Assembly (NCBI GenBank): GCA_038206765.1
Contig: JBBRAM010000011.1
Location: 54,447-118,446 of the forward strand
Length of the DNA stretch: 64,000 bases
Reading direction: 5' to 3'
Source of the DNA: UKL13-2 sp038206765
Lineage (GTDB): Bacteria > Pseudomonadota > Gammaproteobacteria > Burkholderiales > Usitatibacteraceae
This document shows, in pieces, positions 42,316-50,793 of the stretch (positions are counted from its first letter, which is position 1; the number at the start of each line of letters is the position of its first letter). The notes beneath the pieces are model-generated. The model made no database searches and was not told the DNA's origin. It saw only the letters and a list, made by a program, of their open reading frames with translations. The translations under genes were made by a program, and so were the position numbers.

Positions 42316-43293
42316 TTAAGTGGTCGCCACCGACACGGCCGCTTGTACCTCAGCCTGTTTATCAACGCGAGGATCAACATGAGTCTCGCCGTTTTGCTTA
42401 CCGGCATGAGGCATGTTTTCAGTATTTTCCAAATGCCCAAAGCGCTGGTGAATGTCTGGCTTTGGCACATTCAGAATCGCCGCGATAGCCGTTTCGGCGT
42501 CCAATGCCAAGGCCCGCCGCGACGACCCGACTGCCGAAAGTTGCGGCGCAAAAGTAATCTCAGCGACCATCGATGGTTGGCCAATAATTAATTGCAGTGA
42601 TTCTGCAAAACTCAAATCGTCAATATAAGCCGCTGCCAAGCAGCGCGCACCGTCGCCATAACTGTAGCGCAATGCCGCAGGCGCCAAGGTCGCATGGTTT
42701 ATCACCGCGGGTTCCAACAGCGACGAATGAAACTTCAGCAAGCGATCGCCCGCCGTCGTCGTACCTTCGGGAAATAAGCCGATCGTTGCGCCAGTGGCAA
42801 GCGCATCATGAATTTCTTCGTTAATGCGCGCCGTGTCGCGACGATTGGTGCGGCGAATAAAAATCGTCCCGCCTTTTTCGCACATCCAACCCACGATCGG
42901 CCAATCGCGAATCTCCGCCTTAGCCACAAATCTAGCAGGGTGGGCTGCATTGATGACGTAAATATCGAGCCACGAAATATGGTTGGCTGCAATGATCAGG
43001 TTTCTAGCATTAATGTCTGGCCGAGCGCCGTGAACCGATAGCGTGATATTCAAAATTCGCAGCGTTTTTTGTGACCACCATTGCGTAATCCGCGCCTGGC
43101 TGGCTGGGCTGACGCGCGGGAACAATACGCCAGTCACAAACAGCCCGGCACCGATATGGCTGATAAGCCGCGTCCAGCGTACCGCACGGATAAAACGGTT
43201 GGTCGCAGCCGACTCAGTCGCCTCGCCGCCGGCGAGCGCGGCGGGTGCGTTTTGCATCTTTGGCGGGACTGATGGATGAACAATATTTTGCAT
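42316..43293 (-). CDS. plsC: 1-acyl-sn-glycerol-3-phosphate acyltransferase (PlsC family)
   Basis: A 325-residue membrane acyltransferase making phosphatidic acid. The acyltransferase motifs are visible: NHISWLD (the HX4D catalytic pair), the GGTIFIRR segment, and FPEGTTTAGD. A hydrophobic segment near the N-terminus (about 40-65) anchors it. The C-terminal 35-40 residues (NMPHAGKQNGETHVDPR...) are polar extra sequence without a family counterpart. The protein is a bit longer than typical PlsC, closer to OlsA/NlaB-type lyso-acyltransferases, so the acceptor could differ from lysophosphatidic acid. Confidence 0.9.
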   Translation of the reverse strand: MQNIVHPSVPPKMQNAPAALAGGEATESAATNRFIRAVRWTRLISHIGAGLFVTGVLFPRVSPASQARITQWWSQKTLRILNITLSVHGARPDINARNLIIAANHISWLDIYVINAAHPARFVAKAEIRDWPIVGWMCEKGGTIFIRRTNRRDTARINEEIHDALATGATIGLFPEGTTTAGDRLLKFHSSLLEPAVINHATLAPAALRYSYGDGARCLAAAYIDDLSFAESLQLIIGQPSMVAEITFAPQLSAVGSSRRALALDAETAIAAILNVPKPDIHQRFGHLENTENMPHAGKQNGETHVDPRVDKQAEVQAAVSVATT

Positions 43294-43416
43294 TAATGCG
43301 AGTCTAACCTGTAACCGCTAAATCTTCACCGGACTGTCATATTTATAAAAATCGTTTATGAATCGTTTATTTAACTCGACCAGAAAATTCTTGGTTGAAG
43401 CGCTGCACCCGCCCAC

Positions 43417-43444
43417 AAAAAAAGCGTCCGAAAACGCCTTTTTT
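43417..43444 (-). terminator. Terminator after the glycine-zipper lipoprotein gene
   Basis: GCGT (43424-43427) pairs with ACGC (43434-43437), extended by A/T pairing with one mismatch. Read on the minus strand it ends in a T7 run (43417-43423); the opposite T-run allows action in both directions. Confidence 0.65.
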
Positions 43445-43484
43445 CCGAACATGGAATGGCCGAGGTTTTATCGAAACGAGTGCA

Positions 43485-43961
43485 TTAAATCCTCGAAACC
43501 CGCGTTGCACCCTGTCCCGAGAGAATTCGCACCCGATCACCAACCCTAAAATCTTCGTCTTTTTCTTGCGTAATTGCCACCAACTTGCCGCCTTCAAGAC
43601 GGACGGTGACTTCAACGCCTTTGCGCTCGCCATTCGATTTCTCAACCGCTTGGCCAACAATACCGCCCAACACCGCGCCCGCGATTGCGCCTGCCGCATT
43701 GGCTTTGTTGCCGCCACCAATCGTTGATCCGCCAATACCGCCGAGCGCCGCCCCAATCAAAGTGCCGCCACCTTCGCGTGGCGCATCAATTTGCACATCG
43801 CGCACCGTTTCAACCGTGCCCAAACGCACCGATTGCTCGCCGCGAACCTGTGAACGGCTGTAATTGCTACCGCCTAAACCGGGTTGCGCACAGCCCGCCA
43901 GCGCAGCACTCACCGCCACCAAGCCAACGACCAAGCTGCGCTTCATCATCATTGTATTCAT
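43485..43961 (-). CDS. SlyB/PcP-type glycine-zipper outer-membrane lipoprotein
   Basis: A 158-residue lipoprotein from the ATG at 43961 (GGAGAAAG ribosome-binding site; an ATG at 43973 lies upstream). The signal peptide ends in the lipobox ALAGC. The middle has the glycine-zipper double helix: GGTLIGAALGGIGGSTIGGG and AAGAIAGAVLGGIVGQA. The C-terminal part is a small beta domain (VTVRLEGGKLVAI; FRVGDRVRILSG) as in SlyB. Members of this family are outer-membrane stress lipoproteins; a specific role cannot be assigned. Confidence 0.9.
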   Translation of the reverse strand: MNTMMMKRSLVVGLVAVSAALAGCAQPGLGGSNYSRSQVRGEQSVRLGTVETVRDVQIDAPREGGGTLIGAALGGIGGSTIGGGNKANAAGAIAGAVLGGIVGQAVEKSNGERKGVEVTVRLEGGKLVAITQEKDEDFRVGDRVRILSGQGATRVSRI

Positions 43962-44000
43962 TGCTTTCTCCATTCTATTGATATCGCCGCTGACTAAACG

Positions 44001-44939
44001 CTATTCCCAAAGCGGCTCATCAAAGGCTAATTGGTAACGCGCGGCAATATCGTCGCGCGTCGGTTGGTGACCTTGCGGGCCACGATGTTCAATTTTTAAG
44101 CTACCAATCGTATTTGCGAGACGACCCACTTTTTGCCAAGCCCAGCCACGCTCAATTCCGTACAGCAACCCCGCGCGATACGCATCTCCGCAGCCGGTTG
44201 GATCAACCCGTCTATTTTCCTTAACGCTAGGAATCACCATTTGTTGACCATCCGCGTAAATCACCGATCCCTCGGCTCCTTTTGTTACAAAAATGGCCTT
44301 TACCCGCTCCGTCAGCTTGGCAATTTGCTCGCCGGTACGTTCTTCCAAAATCCGTGCTTCATAGTCATTGACTGCCACATAATCGGCGAGTTCAATGAAG
44401 TGGCGCAACTCGTCACCGTTAAACATCGGCATTCCTTGGCCCGGATCAAAAATAAACGGAATTTTCAAATCATGGAACTGTTCGGCGTGTTGCAGCATGC
44501 CATCACGCCCGTCCGGCGCCAAAATGCCCAACGTAATACCGCTGGCATCGCTGATTTTATTCAAGTACGACGATGACATCGCGCCGGGGTGGAAAGCCGT
44601 AATTTGGTTTGCATCTAGATCAGTGGTGATGAATGCCTGGGGCACTGAGGTACCCTCAATTTCACGCACATGTTTGCGTGAAATGCCCATCTGATCGAGG
44701 CGCTCACGATAAGGGCCAAAATCATCGCCAACTGCTGCCATTATCATTGGATCATCCCCCAAATGCTTGAGGTTATAAGCAATATTGCCGGCGGTTCCGC
44801 CAAATTCGCGGCGCATATCCGGCACCAAAAATGCCACATTTAGGATATGTAGCTGGTCCGGCAAGATATGCTCGCCAAACTTTCCGTGGAACACCATGAT
44901 GGTGTCATAAGCAAGCGTACCGCAGATGAGAGCAGGCAT
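44001..44939 (-). CDS. PfkB-family carbohydrate/nucleoside kinase (adenosine-kinase-like)
   Basis: A 312-residue ribokinase-fold kinase. Family features: FGGTAGNIAYNLKHLG (first signature, Gly-Gly hinge and Asn), AVNDYEARIL, VTKGAEGSVI, and the catalytic DPTGCGDAYRAGLLYG (Asp base; usual consensus DTTGAGD). The N-terminal part resembles bacterial adenosine kinases, but the substrate cannot be fixed from sequence; ribose, fructose or adenosine are possible. A minus-strand TATAAT (44970-44975) lies 31 bp upstream of the start and is a likely -10 element, with only a weak -35. Confidence 0.88.
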   Translation of the reverse strand: MPALICGTLAYDTIMVFHGKFGEHILPDQLHILNVAFLVPDMRREFGGTAGNIAYNLKHLGDDPMIMAAVGDDFGPYRERLDQMGISRKHVREIEGTSVPQAFITTDLDANQITAFHPGAMSSSYLNKISDASGITLGILAPDGRDGMLQHAEQFHDLKIPFIFDPGQGMPMFNGDELRHFIELADYVAVNDYEARILEERTGEQIAKLTERVKAIFVTKGAEGSVIYADGQQMVIPSVKENRRVDPTGCGDAYRAGLLYGIERGWAWQKVGRLANTIGSLKIEHRGPQGHQPTRDDIAARYQLAFDEPLWE

Positions 44940-45070
44940 AAATTCATTATTTTCTTAAATAAAAGCAATATTATACCGTTGCAAAATGATGACAGTCTGG
45001 TGAGATTGTTTCCTAAACGATCCGGGAGTTGACGTTCGTCGGTTTTTTCGAGATTTATCGCAAAAGCCGC

Positions 45071-45100
45071 TTGACAGCCCCAAAGCAGCCATGCGTTAAT
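45071..45100 (+). promoter_or_regulatory. Possible promoter for the riboswitch transcript
   Basis: TTGACA (45071-45076), 18-bp spacer, GTTAAT (45095-45100). The -35 is perfect and the -10 is weak. It overlaps an AT-rich imperfect palindrome (about 45096-45120). It would place the RNA 5' end about 80 nt before the aptamer. The rest of 44940-45186 holds nothing else that I recognise. Confidence 0.4.
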
Positions 45101-45186
45101 TAACAACTGTTAACAATTAAGCGTTCCATTTTGTCGCTTTTTGTGAAGCAGAAAACACCGTAGCGCACGACGGTGTCCTTACGAAG

Positions 45187-45278
45187 TCTGAAACAAGGCA
45201 AACTCTCCGAAAGGTGAGGACGCAAAGTCTCCGGTCTAAAGGGGTTATAAAAACCCAAAGATAGCGGGATCACCAGAG
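45187..45278 (+). ncRNA. Cyclic di-GMP-I riboswitch (GEMM-I)
   Basis: The conserved aptamer core is all present in order: AAGGCAAACTC, a GAAA tetraloop, GAGGACGCAAAGTCTCCGGT (positions 45216-45235), TCTAAA, a variable hairpin GGGTT/AACCC, and ATAGCGGGATCACC. This is the GEMM-I layout. From my own alignment with Vibrio cholerae Vc2, the G that selects c-di-GMP (Vc2 G20) is kept at 45197 and the intercalating A47 at 45224; an A at the first site would have suggested the cGAMP-binding variant. It lies 270 bp upstream of the DUF1631 gene in the same orientation, with no other gene between. Confidence 0.93.
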
Positions 45279-45550
45279 AAGCGATACAAGGTTATGGATT
45301 TTTTCCATTTTCGGGTTGATGCAGGATTACCGTCAACAACCCGCCACCAGCCAAAAAACCGGTCAAATGCGAGCTATTCGTATTTAATCGCGCTTTTGCG
45401 TTCGGCGGACCCCTCACTTCCTCGTCGTTTGATCGCCACGGCCGATTCGTCGGTGGCATCAGCGGGTTTGCGCCCCCATCATTTGCAGCATTCGAAGAAT
45501 TTGCCTTGGATGTTCTTGTGCTTAGCCCTTAACGGGCTGGAGATACTGCC
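45279..45550 (+). other. Leader between riboswitch and DUF1631 gene
   Basis: This stretch should contain the expression platform. Just after the aptamer a T6 run (45299-45304) lies inside a small ATGGA/TCCAT hairpin, and the 3' aptamer strand ATCACC (45269-45274) can pair imperfectly with GGTTAT (45290-45295) directly before that T-run, so a weak alternative terminator is conceivable. A 96-codon open frame (45294-45584) fills the leader and overlaps the next start in another frame, but its sequence does not look like a conserved protein. Confidence 0.4.
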
Positions 45551-48304
45551 ATGGCCGCCATTCCTTCAAACGCATCTGCTCTAAATTTCGGTAGCGCTCA
45601 CCACGCTGCAAACGCTACCAACATTTTTTCGCTCGCCAACGCGCAAGCTCGGCGACGCAGCGTCAGCGCAGAATCGACCACCGTTATCAATGATTGTCGT
45701 GATATCGCCGTCAAGCGAATCACTGAGCTGTTGTCAAAAACATTTGACACTATTGAAGACGAACTTTTCGAACTGGCGCAGTTGTCTGCCGACCGCGAAA
45801 CCCAAGCGATGTACCTCGATGCTCGCGCGCAGGCGCGTGAAAAACGCGGCGCCATTGAAACTTCCTTCCGCAAACAATTTCTAAGTTTCTTCGCGAAGAA
45901 AGTGGCTGGCCCGGAAGAAGACCCCGCAAAACCGGTGGGCGGCTTTGATTTCAGCAACATGTCGCTGGTTGAAGATAGCGATCTCGAAGAAAAAATTGCT
46001 GTTGATGAAATCGCCAAAAGACTCGCCAATAATTGCGATGATGAATTGCGCGCGCTATCGCAGCGGATGGGATTTTTGCTGCACGAGCCCGAACTCGAAG
46101 ACGACGCGAACCCGATGTCGCCCGACACCATCATCAAAGCGTTGCAAATTGCCTGTGAGCAAATGACAAGCGGTTACAAAACCAAGCTCACCGTGATGCG
46201 CATGGTCGAGCAGCATATGGCCAAAGAAATGATGAGTGTTTACCAAGACATCAACTCACATTTGGTTGCACGCCAAATCATGCCCACCATTCGTCCGACC
46301 TTCCGCAAAGCGCAAAATAGCAGCCCGCGCAGACCGGGCAATGCTCCAGCGAGCACTAGCGATGCAGGCCAATACGCGGCCAGTACGGCTGCGCAAGGCG
46401 TGACCTTTGGCACCGAACAAGGAGCGAGTGGTGTTGATCAACTTGGGCAAGATTTATTTTCCACTCTGCAACAATTACTGTCCGGCAGCGCCGGCTTTGC
46501 GCCGAAATTCGCACCGCAATTTGCTTCCGAAGACGGCAATGCCAACAACATCAATTCCAATAGCAACCCTAACAACCCCAACGCGACCAGCGGCGTTTTT
46601 GCCGCAATGCCGCCAGCAGGGCCGCAAGACGCACTGCAGCAATTTGCTAGGGCATCCGGCACTTGGCAAGCGGCCGATCCCGCGCTAACCAGTTCGGGCT
46701 TGGTTTCAGCACTCACGCAGATCCAGCAGCAGGTCATGGCCAACACCGCGCAGTTCGCCGCCATCGCGAATATGCAAAATTTTGTACCTGGTGAAAGCAG
46801 CGCCGCCTCCCTAAATGTGTTGCGCGAAGTAAAGGAAAAAAGTCTCAACGCCGTGGCGGAAAGCGGTCAGCAGGGCAATCAAATTGACGGCATGACTATC
46901 GACATCGTTGCGATGCTGTTTGATTATGTGTTTGAAGATAAGGCGATCCCCGACACCATCAAAGCATTGCTCGCACGCTTGCAAATTCCCGTGTTGAAAG
47001 TAGCGATTCTCGATAAATCATTTTTCTCCAAAAAAGCCCATCCTGCTCGTCGCTTGTTAGATATGTTGGCTGAGGCCTCAGTGTGCTTTGCTGGGCAGGC
47101 CACCCATAATGATCCGCTTTATCAAAAAATTGAATTGCTAGTCGATCGCATTCATAGCGAGTTCGAGACCGACATCACCATCTTTGCGACTGCCCTTGCT
47201 GAATTTGAAGAATTTATGGCGCAGCGCGAGGCCGCAAGCGTCGATATGATTGAGCAATCTGCCCGCGTCGTCCACGAAGGCGAAAAGCGCGAAATGGCAC
47301 GTCTGATTGCGATTGACGAAATGGAGCGTTGCACGCAAGCTTATGAGCTACCTGCCGCCGTCATTGCCATGCTGCGCGGCCCATGGGTACGCGTACTGGA
47401 GCGGGTGTATTTACGCGATGGTGGACGCAACCAAAACTTTATGGACGCGCTCGAAGGCGCCAACGATCTCGCTTGGAGCGTGGCGCCCAAGCTGGATGGC
47501 GATGAACGCAAACGCTTGGTTAGCATGTTGCCTAAGCTGCTCAAGCGCCTTCAGCTGGGCATGGATATCGCAGCAGTTGAGCAAGAAGATCGTCAGCGAT
47601 TCTTCTCGGCCCTAGTCGATTGCCATGCGGCAGCGGTCAAGGCAGGGTTGCGCGGCGAAAGCGTTACCTCGCTACTCGCCGCAACCCAGCCTGCCGCTGA
47701 AGCCGCGCCGCTGTTTGAAAAATTGATTGCCGAAGAACGTGCCCGCGAAGCCGCCATGAAGAGCGCTAACCGCAGCGGTGTTGCGCGGATTCAGTTCACC
47801 GATCACGGCGTAGAGATCGAAGAAATTGTTTCGCAAAAATCAAACGGCGCAAACGCAATTGATGAACGTCAGGTTACAAATAACGTTTCAAAGCAACTTC
47901 AAAATGCGGCGGCCACGACAAACAATCTGATCTCGGCAACAAGCGGGGAAATCACTGGCAAGGCCGGCGCAGTCGATTTTGATATTGGCAATGAAATCGC
48001 TAATACCGATTCTGCACTAACAAACGATTTCTCACATGAGCCACCCATCGAATTAAAGCGCGGCACATGGGTTGAGTTCATGCACGATGGCAGCGCAAAG
48101 GTTCGCGCAAAATTGACCTGGATTAGCCCGCTAAAAGGTGTGCTGTTGTTCACCAACCCTGGTGCAACCGAAGCACTGTCGATAGCCCCGGAAACGCTTC
48201 AATCCCAGCTACGCGCCGGTGTGGCACGCATCATTGAAGAGTCATCTCTGATTGATCGCGCGGTAAATCGGATTGTGAATTCATTGTCGGCGCAGGCGGC
48301 TTAA
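45551..48304 (+). CDS. DUF1631 protein with a PilZ-like C-terminus
   Basis: A large soluble protein of 917 residues with the character of the DUF1631 family: mostly helical and acidic, with a short hydrophobic-rich N-terminus, a conserved early block (ITELLSKTFDTIEDELFELA), and a middle linker rich in Asn/Ala/Gln (about 260-390; runs of Asn-Ser and Asn-Pro). The last about 90 residues (RGTWVEFMHDG, KLTWISPLKGVLLFTNPG) look like a degenerate PilZ barrel without clear RxxxR and DxSxxG c-di-GMP motifs. The gene is preceded by a c-di-GMP riboswitch, so the messenger probably controls it at RNA level, and perhaps also the protein. GGAG ribosome-binding site before the ATG. Confidence 0.88.
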   Translation: MAAIPSNASALNFGSAHHAANATNIFSLANAQARRRSVSAESTTVINDCRDIAVKRITELLSKTFDTIEDELFELAQLSADRETQAMYLDARAQAREKRGAIETSFRKQFLSFFAKKVAGPEEDPAKPVGGFDFSNMSLVEDSDLEEKIAVDEIAKRLANNCDDELRALSQRMGFLLHEPELEDDANPMSPDTIIKALQIACEQMTSGYKTKLTVMRMVEQHMAKEMMSVYQDINSHLVARQIMPTIRPTFRKAQNSSPRRPGNAPASTSDAGQYAASTAAQGVTFGTEQGASGVDQLGQDLFSTLQQLLSGSAGFAPKFAPQFASEDGNANNINSNSNPNNPNATSGVFAAMPPAGPQDALQQFARASGTWQAADPALTSSGLVSALTQIQQQVMANTAQFAAIANMQNFVPGESSAASLNVLREVKEKSLNAVAESGQQGNQIDGMTIDIVAMLFDYVFEDKAIPDTIKALLARLQIPVLKVAILDKSFFSKKAHPARRLLDMLAEASVCFAGQATHNDPLYQKIELLVDRIHSEFETDITIFATALAEFEEFMAQREAASVDMIEQSARVVHEGEKREMARLIAIDEMERCTQAYELPAAVIAMLRGPWVRVLERVYLRDGGRNQNFMDALEGANDLAWSVAPKLDGDERKRLVSMLPKLLKRLQLGMDIAAVEQEDRQRFFSALVDCHAAAVKAGLRGESVTSLLAATQPAAEAAPLFEKLIAEERAREAAMKSANRSGVARIQFTDHGVEIEEIVSQKSNGANAIDERQVTNNVSKQLQNAAATTNNLISATSGEITGKAGAVDFDIGNEIANTDSALTNDFSHEPPIELKRGTWVEFMHDGSAKVRAKLTWISPLKGVLLFTNPGATEALSIAPETLQSQLRAGVARIIEESSLIDRAVNRIVNSLSAQAA

Positions 48305-48364
48305 TGTTGCCTTGAATTTAGTCTATAAATTTAGGCAATAAAAATTGGCATTGAAGTTGGTCGA

Positions 48365-50332
48365 CTACGATATTGGCGTTTCAAATGAAACCTTTACCCA
48401 GCCCCGCACGCTATTAATAAACCAAATCGATTGGGCGCGTTGCAGGTCGTCAATCATCAACACTCGCTCCACAATTTCGCCGTGCGCCAACAACTCTGCG
48501 CGCAGCACGCCGGGCAACAACCCGCAGGCCTGCCGCGGCGTTAGCCACTCGCCATCGATTTGAAGCACCAGCGAGCCGTAGCTAAATTCGGTGAGCTCAC
48601 GTTGTTGATTCCATAGCAACACGTCGAATGCGTCCGGATGGTGTTGCGCCATGATGTCGCGATGCATATCGTAGACGGCGCGACGCGTCGTTTTGTGATG
48701 CAGCGCGCGATCATGGCGATCAACGGGTGACTTGGCCAGCACCACGGGGCGCGAAGCCCCCAAATTGAAACGCCGCGCTGGGCGTTCATTTTCAGCCCTT
48801 TTCCCTTTGAACTGCCCGTCAATACTAGGGTTTCTCCATAAAATTGGCGCAGAATCGATCAGCGATTCACTCGTAATGGTGACTTCGCCTCCGCGTGAAA
48901 GCAGTAGCCGGACGCGGCGTGCTTCATTTTGATCGCCGTGATGTGGCGGGACCGATTGGCGGGTGTGGAGTTCGGCATGACGGTGCAGAGCATCATTAAT
49001 TTTTTGTTCATCTGCCGCGAAACCCAATGCTAGCGCTGAGTTTAGCAATCGCGCCAAATGTCGCGCAAGCCATGCGTAAAGGCCGTTTTCCAAACGTAGT
49101 GTTTCCAGCAATTCAAATCCATGGGAGCCGGTTTGCATAAACGCAGCCTTCGCCATGGCCTCGGCATATTCATCGCGCGTTTCGGAATCCCAAACAATAC
49201 CGCCGCCGACCCCGCAAGTTGCCGCACCCGTTTCAACATCAATCACGATGGTGCGAATAGGGACATTAAATACGCAAGATGCCGACGGACCGGATGCCGA
49301 TGCAGTGGCAGGTGAGATAAAACCCAACGCACCACAGTAAACGCCGCGCGGTGAGGTTTCTCGATCCGCAATTACTTCGGATGATTTAATTTTCGGCGCA
49401 CCGGTGATTGACCCGCAGGGAAAAAGTGCCTTGAAAATATCTGCAATCGTTGTGTTCTCACGGGTCTCGGCAATCACGGTCGAGGTCATTTGATACAGCG
49501 TGGGATAGGTTTCGAGCGTAAATAAATGCGGCACCGCGACCGTGCCCGGCTTGGCCACGCGCGAGACATCGTTGCGCAACAAATCAACGATCATCAAATT
49601 TTCCGCGCGGTTTTTAGTCGATGCCAACAATCCATCCGCTAGTGCTATGTCCTCAATTTGCCAGCGTTGAAAATCTGCACTCTCTTGTGCTGGCGCCGCA
49701 ACCCGCTTTGCGGTGCCCTTCATCGGCCGCGTTCGCAGTGTGCAACCGTCCCACGAAAAAAACAATTCTGGCGAGAGCGACAAAATGCGATGGCTGCCAA
49801 TATCCAGAAACGCATTGAAACGGCCGTGTGCGCTGTTAGAACTCGTTCCGCTGCGGCGCAAATCTTCAAACCATGCTTCGGCGCTGCCTGAGAATTGGCT
49901 TTGCAAACGCAGCGTAAAGTTAGCTTGGTAAATGTCGCCGTTGCGAATCGATTCGCGGATTTTTTTAATCGATACCGCGTACGCGTCCGGGGTCGTGTCG
50001 GGCTGCCACTCACCGATATGATATTCCTCAAGGCCCGCGCCAGGAGCCGCGTTTGAGACTTCGCTTGCCTTGTAAATACCGAACCACAGCAGCGGCATGT
50101 TGTTTGGCAGGGGCAACGTGGCGGCCGTTTTTAACGCCGTATCAAATGCGCTCGCTGCCTCGTAGGTGAGAAACCCGGCAGCGTAAAAACCAGCAGCAGT
50201 TGCTGCCACGATGTCGTTCAGCGCGGGCATGACCTCATCGAGATGGTGCGCGATAATCAGGCGTTCGGGCTCATGAAACACCATCGCCGGTGCGCTGGCA
50301 GAAAACGATTTATTGAAATGAAAAATGAGCAT
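48365..50332 (-). CDS. pabB: Aminodeoxychorismate synthase component I fused to a PabC-type lyase
   Basis: A 655-residue bifunctional enzyme for para-aminobenzoate, the folate precursor. Residues about 1-400 are a chorismate-binding domain (LLRNDVSRVAKPGTVAVP; CGSITGAPK; GVGGIVWDSETRDEY) and residues about 415-655 are an aminotransferase class IV fold (FELLETLRLENGLYAWL; LLPGVLRAELLAHGEIVER). Together these should make aminodeoxychorismate and then split off pyruvate, needing only a PabA amidotransferase from elsewhere. A low-homology insert of charged residues (FKGKRAENERPARRFNLG) lies in the second domain. Such PabB-PabC fusions are known in proteobacteria. Confidence 0.93.
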   Translation of the reverse strand: MLIFHFNKSFSASAPAMVFHEPERLIIAHHLDEVMPALNDIVAATAAGFYAAGFLTYEAASAFDTALKTAATLPLPNNMPLLWFGIYKASEVSNAAPGAGLEEYHIGEWQPDTTPDAYAVSIKKIRESIRNGDIYQANFTLRLQSQFSGSAEAWFEDLRRSGTSSNSAHGRFNAFLDIGSHRILSLSPELFFSWDGCTLRTRPMKGTAKRVAAPAQESADFQRWQIEDIALADGLLASTKNRAENLMIVDLLRNDVSRVAKPGTVAVPHLFTLETYPTLYQMTSTVIAETRENTTIADIFKALFPCGSITGAPKIKSSEVIADRETSPRGVYCGALGFISPATASASGPSASCVFNVPIRTIVIDVETGAATCGVGGGIVWDSETRDEYAEAMAKAAFMQTGSHGFELLETLRLENGLYAWLARHLARLLNSALALGFAADEQKINDALHRHAELHTRQSVPPHHGDQNEARRVRLLLSRGGEVTITSESLIDSAPILWRNPSIDGQFKGKRAENERPARRFNLGASRPVVLAKSPVDRHDRALHHKTTRRAVYDMHRDIMAQHHPDAFDVLLWNQQRELTEFSYGSLVLQIDGEWLTPRQACGLLPGVLRAELLAHGEIVERVLMIDDLQRAQSIWFINSVRGWVKVSFETPIS

Positions 50333-50375
50333 AAAATCCGCGGGTTTGCTTAACGAGCAAACTGCTCTGAACAGA

Positions 50376-50711
50376 CTATGGCTTGGTCACATTCAAGAAG
50401 CGCCCCAGCGCGACCAGCCCCGCAAAAATCGACACGCTAAATACCATCGCCAGCATAACCGTGGCGATCGCCTGCCAAACTCCCGTTGCGCCTGTCACGC
50501 CCACCAACATCCATGCGAGCGTGCTACCGGGTGCAGCCGAACAGATAATCGTTAGGACGCTCAAAAAATATGATTTCAATGGGGACGGAAAATGGACATA
50601 AGAACCATTCGCTTGGCTGTCGCCATTCGTTTCCAATTTCGTTGCCATATTGGCCTCTGGATTTTGCATCATGCGCTCACTTATTACTAATTGTCGTTTT
50701 GAATGAAGCAT
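50376..50711 (-). CDS. Small membrane protein of unknown function
   Basis: A 111-residue protein with a polar N-terminus (about 1-45) and two hydrophobic helices (about 46-70 and 75-100). Start choice is uncertain: ATG codons at residues 1, 14, 15 and 22 are in frame. No motif is recognised. It lies between metH and the pabB fusion on the same strand (82 bp after metH, 43 bp before pabB), so it may be cotranscribed with one of them. Confidence 0.6.
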   Translation of the reverse strand: MLHSKRQLVISERMMQNPEANMATKLETNGDSQANGSYVHFPSPLKSYFLSVLTIICSAAPGSTLAWMLVGVTGATGVWQAIATVMLAMVFSVSIFAGLVALGRFLNVTKP

Positions 50712-50793
50712 CTAAAGCTGGTTGACTGATTACCTACTTGATTGCCTACTAGAGTGCCTAATCGATTCGCTAACGCCGCGATCCCACGGTAGC

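Noticed and set aside
45294..45584. Open frame directly behind the riboswitch as a gene of its own
   Set aside because: It overlaps the well-supported start of the DUF1631 gene, has a weak ribosome-binding site and no protein-like pattern; kept only as a possible leader frame.
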